A stretch of 64,000 nt of DNA from Sulfuriroseicoccus oceanibius (GTDB lineage Bacteria; Verrucomicrobiota; Verrucomicrobiia; Verrucomicrobiales; SLCJ01): assembly GCF_010681825.2 (NCBI RefSeq), contig NZ_CP066776.1:3224001-3288000 (forward strand). Direction: 5' to 3'. Position numbers and translations under genes: made by a program. This document shows positions 18,724-27,579 of the stretch, piece after piece; position 1 is the stretch's first letter, and each line of letters begins with the position of its first letter. The notes beneath the pieces were generated by a model that saw only the letters and a program-made list of their open reading frames with translations, searched no databases and was not told the DNA's origin.

Positions 18724-19166
18724 CGGCCACCTCCCCCGCTGGTCACGGCCGACGCCAGTTCCGGAATGTAACGCAAACTCTCGACAGACCACCGCTCGCC
18801 GGTCTCGATTTCCACCACCTCCACACGCACGCCAAAGAACCCGGTGAGCACATTGCCTTCGTCGTTGCTCACCTCGGTCGGAAGAATGGCTGTGTTCACG
18901 GTGAATCGGCCGTCGAACTCACGCTGGGCTTCCCATCCGTCCTCGGTCATCCAGTCCGACGGCAGCGCCAGCGCCTCGGCCATCGCGGAATCCATCAACT
19001 GCGCCACCTCCACCTCACCGGCCCCGTCTTGGAAGTTCCGGGCCATGCCATTGAGCGCCTTGACCATCGACGTCACGGCGATGACGAAGATCGCCAGCGC
19101 AAACATCGCCTCAAGCAGCATATAGCCACGCCGCCTCTCAACGGCTCTGGATTCCGGATTTCGCAA
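18720..19166 (-). CDS. gspI: type II secretion minor pseudopilin GspI
   Basis: 148 residues; prepilin N-terminus RRRGYMLLEAMFALAIFVIAV with cleavage after Gly and Glu at +5. The short soluble domain and position before gspJ fit GspI, the pseudopilin that nucleates the tip complex. Start at 19166 lies 48 bp after gspH. Confidence 0.85.
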   Translation of the reverse strand: MRNPESRAVERRRGYMLLEAMFALAIFVIAVTSMVKALNGMARNFQDGAGEVEVAQLMDSAMAEALALPSDWMTEDGWEAQREFDGRFTVNTAILPTEVSNDEGNVLTGFFGVRVEVVEIETGERWSVESLRYIPELASAVTSGGGGR

Positions 19167-19213
19167 AATTCTAACTCATTATGATCCATCGCCGGCTGAT
19201 CCGGCCAAGCATC

Positions 19214-19750
19214 CTACAATTCCGACGCCACCTCGATCAGCGCACCCGACACCGGGTCCAACTCGCCAACCATCCAACGGTCGCCATCGCGCAAGCGCAC
19301 CTGCAATGCCGGAAAAAACGCCCGGTGGTCGACCGTCATCACCACCGGATCACTCAGCCCGCGGAACTCAGACGTCCCCGTCTGCCGCACCTCCAGGGTC
19401 ACGTCCTCGGGAAGTGCCAGCGACTTGCCGCCAAACTTCGCTCCCTCGCGCGCACCACTGGACGCCACGTTGATCCCCCGTGGGTTGATCGTGATCACCC
19501 ACGGCTTGCGCGCCTCCATCATCCCGCCACGGGCATGACGGAACGTGGCATCGACATCCGCATACGCTTTCTCAAGCGACTGGCTCTCGCGGCGCACATG
19601 CCAGCCCGCACCAAGACCGACGATCACCGCAATGATCGCCAGCGCAATCAACGTCTCGAGCAACGTGAAACCACCGCCGCGCATCCGGCGGGCGGTGGTC
19701 GTTTGGCTCGCTCGTTGATTAAAGCGAGTCCTGGCTGCTGATGTCGTCAT
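19214..19750 (-). CDS. gspH: type II secretion pseudopilin GspH
   Basis: 178 residues from the ATG at 19750 (MTTSAARTRFNQRASQT), chosen because AAGGAGG lies two bases upstream of it; it overlaps the gspG 3' end by 32 bp. An ATG at 19684 would give a short leader but has no ribosome site. The prepilin motif is GGGFTLLETLIALAIIAV (cleavage G/F, Glu +5). The C-terminal domain ends with MVGELDPVSGAL, similar to GspH-like pseudopilins. Confidence 0.85.
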   Translation of the reverse strand: MTTSAARTRFNQRASQTTTARRMRGGGFTLLETLIALAIIAVIVGLGAGWHVRRESQSLEKAYADVDATFRHARGGMMEARKPWVITINPRGINVASSGAREGAKFGGKSLALPEDVTLEVRQTGTSEFRGLSDPVVMTVDHRAFFPALQVRLRDGDRWMVGELDPVSGALIEVASEL

Positions 19751-20165
19751 CGCCTCCTTCTTTTGCATCAGGCCCCCACGAGAAGATCTCATAGGTGGAT
19801 GAGTCCGAGCGCCCCTGACGACGGTACTGGTATGGGTTCTTCCATGGGTCGAGCGGCACCTCTTTGAGCACCTGCTTCCAGCGCTTCACACCCGATGGCT
19901 TGGTCACCAATGCGTCCAACCCTTGCTCGGTCGATGGCAAATACCCACCAGTGTTGATTTCGTAGGTCAGTAGGTCCGCGTTCAGTTTATTGATCGCCAT
20001 GCGGGCGGCCTCCACCTTGGCGGTGTCCTTGGCTCCACCCATTTTGTAGATACCCGCGCCGATCAGGATGCCGATAATCGCCACCACGAGCAGGATTTCC
20101 ATCAAGGTGAAGCCCCGCATGCTGCGCAAGCGGCGACGGTTCATTGGTTGTGTAGGTTTCATCAT
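19719..20165 (-). CDS. gspG: type II secretion major pseudopilin GspG
   Basis: 148 residues; MRGFTLMEILLVVAIIGILIG is a canonical class III prepilin signal with Glu +5. The soluble part has GGYLPSTEQGLDALVTKP, WKQVLKEVPLDPWKNPYQYR and SWGPDAKEGGDDD, all diagnostic of GspG including the calcium-binding C-terminal loop. Forms the pseudopilus shaft. Cleavage and N-methylation need a prepilin peptidase (GspO), not found in this window. Confidence 0.96.
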   Translation of the reverse strand: MMKPTQPMNRRRLRSMRGFTLMEILLVVAIIGILIGAGIYKMGGAKDTAKVEAARMAINKLNADLLTYEINTGGYLPSTEQGLDALVTKPSGVKRWKQVLKEVPLDPWKNPYQYRRQGRSDSSTYEIFSWGPDAKEGGDDDISSQDSL

Positions 20166-20183
20166 CTTATACTTGGTTATGGA

Positions 20184-21485
20184 TTAGCCGGTGGTCACCG
20201 CGGTAACCACATCGAAAATTGCCGTGATCATCATGTAGACCACGCTGCCGACCAAAAGCGCCATTGCGGTGATGATCACCGGCTGGATCAGCGAGGTGAT
20301 ACGCTCGAGCAACACTTCCAGATCACGACGCAATCGCCGCGCCGCGTTGCGCAATGCCTTCTCCAACGAGCCGGTGCGCTCGCCCACCGCCGCCACGTCG
20401 ATCAGCGCCGGCGAGAACCCACCCACCGCACGCATCGCCGAGGAAAGCGCCGCGCCATCCGCCAGATACTCAATCACTTCATCGAGCTGGCCGCGGAAGT
20501 ACACGTTGGTCGTCGCGTTGCGCGTCAGCTCGGTCGCCCGCAACAAGGGCAAGCCATTGCCGATCAGGTTGGCGATTGTTTCGGTAAAGAGCAGGTTGAA
20601 CTCAGCCCACAGCAATTTGCTGATCAGCGGCGTCTTCAGATACACCTCGTCGCGCTGGTCCTTGAGCCCCGGCGCACGGAAAAAATACACCACTGCGGCG
20701 ATCACCAAGGCGCCCGCTCCTGCCATCCACATCCAGTTCTGCACACAGAAATCCGAGAACCCCATCAGCATCCGCGTCGCGAATGGTGGCGGTTTCTCCG
20801 AATCCTCGATCAACGAGGAAATCTCCGGCAGCAGATAGAAAATCATCAACCCCGCGACCAGAATCCCCGCAAAAACCAGAAACGCCGGGTAGATCAACGC
20901 CGACGTCACTTTGCGCTTCATGTCACGCATCGTCGTCAGGTACTCGGCCTGGCGCGTCAAGATCGGCGCCAACGCACCACTCGCCTCACCCGCCGTCGCC
21001 AGACTGCAGTACAATTCATCGAAACTCGGCGACGCCAGCGTCAGCGCATGGCCGAAACTCGTCCCCTCGGTGATCGCCTCGCGGATGATCTTACAAACCC
21101 CGCCCAACGAGGTGGACGCGTGCTGCTTCTCCATCGACGATAGCGCCTGCTCCAAAGTAAGCCCCGCCACCAGGAAGTCCGCCAGATCTTCTGTGAAGAC
21201 AATCAGTTGGTCGATCTTGAGTTCCAGCGGCCCGTCAGCGGTGACGGCCACAGGTTCCGCGGCGGCGCTTGGTTTGGCTGCGCTGTTGCCTCGTGCCGGC
21301 TTGGCTTTCTTCGCAGGTTTCGCAGCCTTGGCGGGTTTTGCGCCGCCTGCCGTTTCCTTCACCCGCTTGGCGGTCAGCCCTTGCTGGGTGAGTTGGCGCA
21401 CCGCGGCCGCGCGCGACGGAGCGTCGAGCGTTCCACGACTGGCCGCACCACTGCGAGCGACCGCTTCATAGGTAAATGTCGGCAT
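20184..21485 (-). CDS. gspF: type II secretion inner-membrane platform protein GspF
   Basis: 433 residues with the two repeated T2SSF domains (about 95-215 and 300-420) and three membrane helices (LVFAGILVAGLMIFYLL, MAGAGALVIAAVVYFF, IITAMALLVGSVVYMMI). N-terminus MPTFTYEAVARSGAASRG is typical. Between the N-terminal domain and the first T2SSF repeat is an Ala/Lys/Pro-rich linker (about 46-80) longer than usual. Six bp after gspE. Confidence 0.95.
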   Translation of the reverse strand: MPTFTYEAVARSGAASRGTLDAPSRAAAVRQLTQQGLTAKRVKETAGGAKPAKAAKPAKKAKPARGNSAAKPSAAAEPVAVTADGPLELKIDQLIVFTEDLADFLVAGLTLEQALSSMEKQHASTSLGGVCKIIREAITEGTSFGHALTLASPSFDELYCSLATAGEASGALAPILTRQAEYLTTMRDMKRKVTSALIYPAFLVFAGILVAGLMIFYLLPEISSLIEDSEKPPPFATRMLMGFSDFCVQNWMWMAGAGALVIAAVVYFFRAPGLKDQRDEVYLKTPLISKLLWAEFNLLFTETIANLIGNGLPLLRATELTRNATTNVYFRGQLDEVIEYLADGAALSSAMRAVGGFSPALIDVAAVGERTGSLEKALRNAARRLRRDLEVLLERITSLIQPVIITAMALLVGSVVYMMITAIFDVVTAVTTG

Positions 21486-21490
21486 CGCGT

Positions 21491-23203
21491 TTAACTCATG
21501 TCTGTGGTGGTCGCGCTCATCACTTCCTCGATGGTCGTTTCCCCGTCAATCACCTTCTGCCAGCCGTACTCACGCATCGGCACAAACCCCTCGGCCCGCG
21601 CCTGCGCATCAATCTCGGCATACCCTTTGCCCTGAATGAGCAAATCCTGGATCGCCTGACTGAGCACGACCACTTCGAAAATCGCCAGTCGCCCGTAATA
21701 CCCGGTTCCCCGGCAGTGCTCGCATCCCACCGCCACGTGCGCACCGTCGATCACCGCACGCGGAATCCCTTTGGCCCGAGGAAGCTCGTGGCTGCTCTGC
21801 GTGTGGTGTGCTTTGCACTTCGGACACAACCGCCGCACCAAGCGCTGGGCCAAAAACGCCCGCACCGAGGCCGACAACAAGAAAGGCTCGACCCCCATGT
21901 CGACCAATCGCGACACCCCGCCGATCGCATCGTTGGTGTGCAGCGTGGAGAAAACCAAGTGACCGGTGAGCGACGCACGGATCGCGATTTCCGCCGTTTC
22001 CAAGTCACGGATCTCGCCCACCATCACAATGTTCGGGTCGGCGCGGAGAATACTGCGCAGACCCGTGGCGAAGGTGAAATTGATCTCCGGCTTCACCGCC
22101 ATCTGCATCACACCCTCGAGTTTGTTCTCCACCGGATCCTCGATCGTCACGATGCGTCGGTCGGTGTTGTTGAGCTCGCTGAGGAAACTGTAAAGCGTAG
22201 TCGATTTACCAGAGCCGGTCGGCCCGGTCACCAGCACGATCCCGTTGGAATAGGTCAACAACCCGCGCATTGTTTTCTCCAACTCGGGAGCCATCTGCAG
22301 CTTGGTCAGACTGAAGCGCTCGGTATTGAGCAATCGCAGGCTGACGCTTTCACCTTCCACGGTGGGAATCGTCGCCACACGCACGTCAATGCTGTTGCCG
22401 GCCAGCTCCAGGTGGATACGTCCGTCCTGCGGCAGTCGGCGTTCCGCGATGTCCAGACGCGCCATGATCTTCAAACGCGCGATCACCGCCGACTGCAACG
22501 ACTTGATCTGCTCGGGCACCGCCACCTCGATCAACCGGCCGTCGATGCGGTAGCGGATGCGCAGGTTGGAACGCAAAGGCTCGACGTGAATATCCGTCGC
22601 CCGTTGCTCCAGCGCCTCACGGATGATCTGGTTCACGAACTTGATGATCGATGCCTGTTCGTCTTCCTCGGCGTCAATGCGGCTCGCGTCGTCGCGCATC
22701 TCCAAATCCATGGAGCTGACGTCGCGCCCCTCCAAAATCTGCTCGAACGTGTCCGCGCCCACGCCGTAAAGCTCACGCAGCGCCGGGTGCAAGCGTTTCG
22801 CCGGGCACACCACCCAGTGAATCCCGCCGGACCATTGAGCCGACACCGCCTGCCGCGCGACCAGGTCCTGCGGATTGGCGGTCGCCAATGTAAGCACCTG
22901 CGAACGGTTTTCCTCTCCCTCGCCTCCATCGTCGACCACGCCCAGCGGCAGCACTTGGAAGCGCAATGCCACTTTTGCGGGGAACAATCGCCTTACTCGC
23001 TCGGGTTCGCTGACCACCGGGTTCGCCTCAAAAGGCACCCCCAGCGAAGAGGCCAGATCGACAAGCGCTTGGTCATCCACTTCGCCGGAATCCACGTCCG
23101 CCATTGCGGGCCGCGTGCCGACATGTTCGTCACGCCACGATTGCAGCGATGCAGCACCTGCAGGCGCAACGGATTCGGGAGTGAGCGGTTGATCTGGGAC
23201 CAT
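21491..23203 (-). CDS. gspE: type II secretion ATPase GspE
   Basis: 570-residue cytoplasmic ATPase driving pseudopilus assembly. Seen: N1E-like N-terminal domain, Walker A GPTGSGKST (about 325-333), Asp box TIEDPVE, Walker B IVMVGEIRDLETAEIA, His box TGHLVFSTLHTNDA, and the zinc module CPKCKAHH ... CEHCRGTGYYGR (about 465-510) characteristic of GspE/PilB. First gene of the gsp operon; a 220-bp divergent promoter region separates it from the plus-strand gene at 23427. Confidence 0.96.
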   Translation of the reverse strand: MVPDQPLTPESVAPAGAASLQSWRDEHVGTRPAMADVDSGEVDDQALVDLASSLGVPFEANPVVSEPERVRRLFPAKVALRFQVLPLGVVDDGGEGEENRSQVLTLATANPQDLVARQAVSAQWSGGIHWVVCPAKRLHPALRELYGVGADTFEQILEGRDVSSMDLEMRDDASRIDAEEDEQASIIKFVNQIIREALEQRATDIHVEPLRSNLRIRYRIDGRLIEVAVPEQIKSLQSAVIARLKIMARLDIAERRLPQDGRIHLELAGNSIDVRVATIPTVEGESVSLRLLNTERFSLTKLQMAPELEKTMRGLLTYSNGIVLVTGPTGSGKSTTLYSFLSELNNTDRRIVTIEDPVENKLEGVMQMAVKPEINFTFATGLRSILRADPNIVMVGEIRDLETAEIAIRASLTGHLVFSTLHTNDAIGGVSRLVDMGVEPFLLSASVRAFLAQRLVRRLCPKCKAHHTQSSHELPRAKGIPRAVIDGAHVAVGCEHCRGTGYYGRLAIFEVVVLSQAIQDLLIQGKGYAEIDAQARAEGFVPMREYGWQKVIDGETTIEEVMSATTTDMS

Positions 23204-23426
23204 GAAATCAGTAAGAAGTGAACAAAGCTGAGACGATGCCCAATGGTATCGTCACCGACAAGAGCGAACTGCCCTCTAATTTTTCAAAACATAAACATAG
23301 GCACCCGCGGCGCTAATCCTGCATGCAATGACATCCATTCCCCTTAAAATCGGGGGGTGACAGGCTCGGATCAACCGTCCAAGCTGCCCATCGTTGCTCA
23401 TTGCCGCGCACATTTCCCAATTTTCC

Positions 23427-24065
23427 ATGGTTCTCTCACGTCTTCCAGCCGCTCTCGCATTGGCATCCCTGCTCTGCGCCGCCGCATCGGCCGCCGACCA
23501 GCGCGACCCGGTTTTCTCTCCACCGAAAAAACCGACCCCAGCCAATTACTCCCGCCTCTGGACCAATTCTCCATTCACTACAAAGGTGGAGACCGTCCAG
23601 GAACAGGGCCCCGGCTTTGCGGATAAACTCCGCCTTGAAGGCGTCATGACGCTCGACGGCAAGGACGTCGCCTGCCTCACCAACACGGAAACCGAGGATG
23701 TGCTCTATCTGAGCCAGGATCAGCCCGCCAATGGCATCAGCCTGGTTTCGATCCAAAACCGCAACCAACTCGACCAAATGCGCGTCGTGCTCGCCTCCGG
23801 CGGACAACGCGCCACCGTCAGCTTCGACGACGCCCAAATCGTCGTCGCACCGGCCGCCGGCTCGAAAAAGCCACAGCCGCCACAAAACGGAGACCAATCG
23901 CCCCCTCCTCAACAACGCGCCCAGCAAGGCGATGAGCAAACCAAGCTCACCCAACAGGAAATGATGGAACGCCGCCGCAAGTTCTGGGAAAACATGCGCA
24001 ACCGCAGACGCCGCGGTGCCTCCCCATCCGACGGCAGCGGCGGCCAAGACGGCCCACGCCGCTGA
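23427..24065 (+). CDS. exported protein divergent to gspE; possible GspC/PilP-like subunit
   Basis: 212 residues from the ATG at 23427 (MVLSRLPAALALASLLCAAA), giving a signal peptide or anchor. Residues 45-135 form a beta-rich stretch (KLRLEGVMTLDGKDVACL ... NGISLVSIQN ... RVVLASGGQRATVSFDD) whose alternating pattern resembles the HR/PilP domain that binds the N0 domain of secretins. The C-terminal third is low-complexity: Pro/Gln-rich then Arg-rich (RRRKFWENMRNRRRR). The T2SS operon has no gspC, and this gene shares its promoter region, so a GspC-type role is plausible but inferred. It may equally be an unrelated exported protein. Confidence 0.6.
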   Translation: MVLSRLPAALALASLLCAAASAADQRDPVFSPPKKPTPANYSRLWTNSPFTTKVETVQEQGPGFADKLRLEGVMTLDGKDVACLTNTETEDVLYLSQDQPANGISLVSIQNRNQLDQMRVVLASGGQRATVSFDDAQIVVAPAAGSKKPQPPQNGDQSPPPQQRAQQGDEQTKLTQQEMMERRRKFWENMRNRRRRGASPSDGSGGQDGPRR

Positions 24066-24549
24066 TCAATTGTCAGGTGGCGCCGAGCCAGATCGCAGGA
24101 TCAAGGCCACAGATGGGCAGGATGGGCACAGATCCCCTCCCCAGACGGCGAGGACACAACAACCGCAATGGAGGCTCGATCCCGCGCCCGCGGGATCGAC
24201 TACCGACCTTCCGCGCGCAGCGCGCACTTTGTCCGTCCCAGGCTCTACAGGAAGATTAGGACACCCTCGAATGCCACTAACTTAAGCCTCAGCGTCGTCA
24301 ATTCCGCGCTGAAAGCGCGTCTCATAACAGCCTAGGGTCAGCGAGCCTCAGGCGAGCGCCACCCTAGGTAAATACGCCCACCAATCCCCGGCCGAGCGTG
24401 CGATACCGCCAAGGCGCAGCACCCACCCGCAGGCCGCTCCCGATACGACCAGACGCCCTAAGTTAGTGCCATTCAGACACCGTCACTCCGACCGTCCTCT
24501 CTGTGTGCTCTGCGTCCTCTGTGGTTAAAAAAAACAACGCCCTGCCCCG
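24066..24549. other. gene-free repeat-rich interval
   Basis: No gene seen. It holds a CACAGATGGGCAGGATGGGC-type repeat (24110-24130; related sequence at 47135-47160), a CCCGCGCCCGCGGG hairpin (24182-24195), the 204-bp inverted-repeat element described separately, a single family B CACCGTCACTCC half-unit (24477-24488), and the CTCTGCGTCCTCTGTGGTT stretch near 24508-24526. Confidence 0.6.
24270..24473. repeat. 204-bp segment with 15-bp imperfect terminal inverted repeats
   Basis: AATGCCACTAACTTA at 24270-24284 is matched 14/15 by the reverse complement of 24459-24473. Inside lies a family C palindromic unit (CCTAGGGT ... ACCCTAGG, 24331-24367). The outside flanks, GGACACCCTCG and CAGACACCGTCACTCC, look like the two parts of a family B repeat, as if the segment had inserted into it. 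No clear target duplication. Confidence 0.55.
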
Positions 24550-25830
24550 TCACACCAAATCCACGATACTCCCGAATGTCGGGTCGTGGAGACGGCGGTA
24601 CGTCCGTGCCGCTGCCGAGTCGGTCATACTTGCCAGGAAATCGCAGATCACCCGCACCTTCGCAGGCTTCGTTTCCTGCACTGACACCAATGCCGCGATC
24701 TCCGGCGGCAACAGTTGGAACGACGGCTTCTCCTCTTCCACATACTCGCCCACAAAGGCCTCAAACAAGGACACCAACATACGGTCACCTTTGAACTCGA
24801 GTTGCTTGAGCTGGTGCGATGTGAAGACCAACTCGTAAGCCAGCTTTTTGTACAAGGCCGACTCCGCAACCACCGCAGGATCGATCACCAAGCGATAACG
24901 ATAACGGTTGGTCTCGCCGCTCATGAAGTTCACATCCTCCTCCAGCCTGGTCGCCTGAACGAACTGCCCGATCTTCCGTCCCATCGCACCTTCCACTTTG
25001 CCATCACTGATGGCTTTGAGCAGCCCGTCGACGTGAGCGCTCTGCGCCTCGTCGAGCGCGGACGCCTCGGCCCACGCACGGATGCGGTCGCCATTGAGGA
25101 ACCCAGCCTGGATGCTGTCCACGATATCGTTGAGCGAATACGCCGTGTCATCCGCCCAGTCCATGATCTGACATTCAATCGACTTGAAGCCATTGCGCAT
25201 CTTGCCCGGCGTCAGCTCCACCGGAAAATCGCGACCACCGAACACAAAATCGAGTTTGTCGCACTGATGGTCGTAGAGGAAGTGGTTCTTCGGCGGCTTA
25301 CCGCCATTGAGCGAGCGCATCTCCGTGTAGAGCGACTTGTATTTGAGCACCCCATCCATGAACGCGCGGGTCGGCTGCATCCCGCGCTTGTGCCCATAGA
25401 TCGTATCGGTCATCAGGCGCAGCGTCTGGGCATTGCCCTCGAACCCACCGTAGTCCGACATCACACGGTTGAGTGTGTTTTCCCCCGCATGACCGAATGG
25501 CGGATGGCCCAGGTCATGGGAAAGGCACACCGCTTCCACCAAATCGCCATCGATGAAATAGTCCGCGGACAAATGCGCGTCGTGACGCTGAAGATACTTG
25601 GCGATCGCCCGTCCGATCTGCGCCACTTCCAGCGAATGCGTCAGCCGCGTGCGGTAGAAATCATACTCGCCCGAGAGAAAGACCTGAGTCTTGCTCTGCA
25701 ACCGCCGGAACGCACTCGTATGCAAGATCCGGTCGCGGTCGACTTCAAACGGACTACGAAAATCGTCAGGACGCTTGCCGTTGCCCGCATCGGTTTCGTA
25801 ATCAAAAGGCGAATAGAATCGGTTGTTCAT
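24550..25830 (-). CDS. dgt: dGTPase-like HD-domain triphosphohydrolase
   Basis: 426 residues from the ATG at 25830 (MNNRFYSPFDYETDAG), preceded by GGAAGAG; the frame runs on to 25866. HD-domain signature: RRLQSKTQV, TRLTHSLEVAQIGRAIA (H ligand) and CLSHDLGHPPFGHAGE (HD pair, about 108-123), then MDWADDTAYSLNDI carrying the distal metal Asp. These are the conserved blocks of deoxyguanosinetriphosphate triphosphohydrolase-like proteins, which hydrolyse dNTPs to nucleoside and triphosphate. Substrate preference is not predictable from sequence. Confidence 0.92.
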   Translation of the reverse strand: MNNRFYSPFDYETDAGNGKRPDDFRSPFEVDRDRILHTSAFRRLQSKTQVFLSGEYDFYRTRLTHSLEVAQIGRAIAKYLQRHDAHLSADYFIDGDLVEAVCLSHDLGHPPFGHAGENTLNRVMSDYGGFEGNAQTLRLMTDTIYGHKRGMQPTRAFMDGVLKYKSLYTEMRSLNGGKPPKNHFLYDHQCDKLDFVFGGRDFPVELTPGKMRNGFKSIECQIMDWADDTAYSLNDIVDSIQAGFLNGDRIRAWAEASALDEAQSAHVDGLLKAISDGKVEGAMGRKIGQFVQATRLEEDVNFMSGETNRYRYRLVIDPAVVAESALYKKLAYELVFTSHQLKQLEFKGDRMLVSLFEAFVGEYVEEEKPSFQLLPPEIAALVSVQETKPAKVRVICDFLASMTDSAAARTYRRLHDPTFGSIVDLV

Positions 25831-25868
25831 CGGCTCTTCCATCGGGAATCCACACCCCATTGTCAATC

Positions 25869-26708
25869 ATGCCTTTCCGTCCACTTCTCACCGCCGCCCT
25901 GCTCGCCGCCCTACCGCTTGCCATTTCCTCGTGCTCGACCAGCCAGGCCGCATCGAACCAGGCAACCGCGAACGCTGCCAGCATCACCCTCAGCGCCGAG
26001 CAGAAAGCCAAGGTAGGCCGCAAGATCTGGCAAAACGAAAGTGGCGGGAAAGTCGATGGCCTCACCCATTGGAACCATGGCGAAGATTTCGCCTCGCTCG
26101 GCATCGGCCACGCCCTCTGGTTCCCCGCCGGCGCCGATGAAAAGTTCATCGAAACCTTCCCCATGCTGATGGCCTACATGCGTGATCGCGGGGTGAAATA
26201 CCCGGCATGGATGGGCCCGGAAATGGACTGTCCATGGCCAAACCGCGCCGCCTTCATGCGCGATTTCCGATCGCCGAAAATGAACGAACTACGCCAGTTC
26301 CTCAAGCGCACCATCCCCCACCAAACCGACTTCATCATCCTGCGCCAACAGGCCGCCAAAACTAAGATCCTGCGCGCCGCCCCCGCCAGTGAGCGCGACA
26401 CCATCAACGCCCGCTGGAACGCACTCACCGCCACACCCGAGGGGATGTTCGCTTTGATCGACTACTCCAACTTCAAAGGCGAAGGCACCAACCCGGCCGA
26501 GCGCTACCAGGGCCAAGGCTGGGGAATCCTCCAAGTGTTGCAGGAAATGCGTGGCACCCCGACCGGCCGCGCAGCCGCCTCCGAGTTCGCCGATGCCGCA
26601 GTCCGCGTCCTCGCCCGCAGAGTCCAACTCGCACCGCCCGCCCGCAAAGAATCCCGCTGGACCGCCGGCTGGAACAATCGCGTCCAACGCTACAAACAAC
26701 CACTGTAG
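25869..26708 (+). CDS. putative lipoprotein of a conserved family, function unknown
   Basis: 279 residues from the ATG at 25869 (MPFRPLLTAALLAALPLAISSCSTS); LAISSC is a lipobox with Cys about residue 22. A TTG three codons upstream is possible. The mature part contains KIWQNESGGKVDGLTHWNHGEDFASLGIGHALWFPAG, with a Glu near the start and a GIGH motif, reminiscent of soluble lysozyme-like folds, but I cannot assign one. It diverges from dgt, the two starts being only 38 bp apart, so the promoters overlap. Confidence 0.75.
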   Translation: MPFRPLLTAALLAALPLAISSCSTSQAASNQATANAASITLSAEQKAKVGRKIWQNESGGKVDGLTHWNHGEDFASLGIGHALWFPAGADEKFIETFPMLMAYMRDRGVKYPAWMGPEMDCPWPNRAAFMRDFRSPKMNELRQFLKRTIPHQTDFIILRQQAAKTKILRAAPASERDTINARWNALTATPEGMFALIDYSNFKGEGTNPAERYQGQGWGILQVLQEMRGTPTGRAAASEFADAAVRVLARRVQLAPPARKESRWTAGWNNRVQRYKQPL

Positions 26709-27579
26709 CCTCCCAATGACGGTGAGAACACCGTCGCTCCATCTCGCACGACGAAGCGCACTCACTATTGATTATCCTGACCTCCTTGCAGGAGCGCCCC
26801 CATTCGCTTCGCTCCGATTAGGATAACGAAAAGGATAAAGATAAGGACTGGCAACAACACATCCCCCATCCTTCGTGAACTTGGTGCCCTTAAAGGTTTC
26901 TCTCCCACTCAGCCCTCCCCCGCCGCCACCACGACGCGAAGCGCTGGTGGGACGGCACTCCTGCCGTCGGCGGGGCGCCGTGCCATCAAGATCCACATCC
27001 CCATCGCGAAGCGATGACTTACCGGCTAGCCCGCGGTTTCAACCGCGGGTATCGTTTCAAAACCAGCCTCCGCGCCGAAGGTGCGGTTTACCCCGAACCA
27101 CCCTCACGCCCAGACCATCGATTGGGATCGCGATATCGATATCGATGAGGACTGTGCACCGTTGCCTTCGTGAACTTCGCGCCCTTCGTGGTTTCACTCC
27201 CACACAGCCCCTCCTCCACCGTCCCCACGACGCGACGCGCTGGAGGGACGGCATTCCTACCGTCGGTGCGGTGCAGTCACACCATAAGCCCCCCCATCGC
27301 GAAGCGATTGCTTACCGGCTAGCCCGCGGTTTCAACCGCGGGTATTCGTTCAAAACCATCCCCCCCGCGCCGAAGGTGCGGTTTGCCGCGAACCACCTCA
27401 CGCCCAAGCCATCGTTTAGGATCGCGACACCAATATCGATGAGGACTTTGCATCGTTGCCTTCGTGAACTTCGCGCCCTTCGCGGTTTCACTCCCACACA
27501 GCCCCTCCAAAAATCCGGTAATACCTCGATCAAATCCCGCATATAGTGTAGCCACGAACTCGCCATCGGCAGCTCTCCC
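26709..27579. other. 871-bp gene-free interval before the sigma factor gene
   Basis: Opens with a family B hairpin (ATGACGGTGAGAACACCGTCGCTCC, in parts, near 26716-26740), then a GGATAACGAAAAGGATAAAG stretch (26819-26840) also seen near 35530 and 47050, then the 295-bp tandem repeat described separately. The last 70 bp (27511-27579) must carry the promoter of the sigma factor gene; I see no clear -35/-10 pair. Confidence 0.55.
26871..27510. repeat. tandem repeat with about 295-bp period, 2.2 copies
   Basis: The marker CTTCGTGAACTT occurs at 26871, 27166 and 27460 (periods 295 and 294). Each unit carries, in order, a GACGGCAYTCCTRCCGTC hairpin, CGAAGCGAT, a CCCGCGGTTTCAACCGCGGG hairpin, CGCCGAAGGTGCGGTTT and GATATCGATGAGGAC. 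Copies differ by scattered substitutions, indicating an old duplication. Confidence 0.85.

Noticed and set aside
21476-23221. 581-codon plus-strand frame antisense to gspE
   Set aside because: Shadow of a complete GspE with all ATPase motifs.
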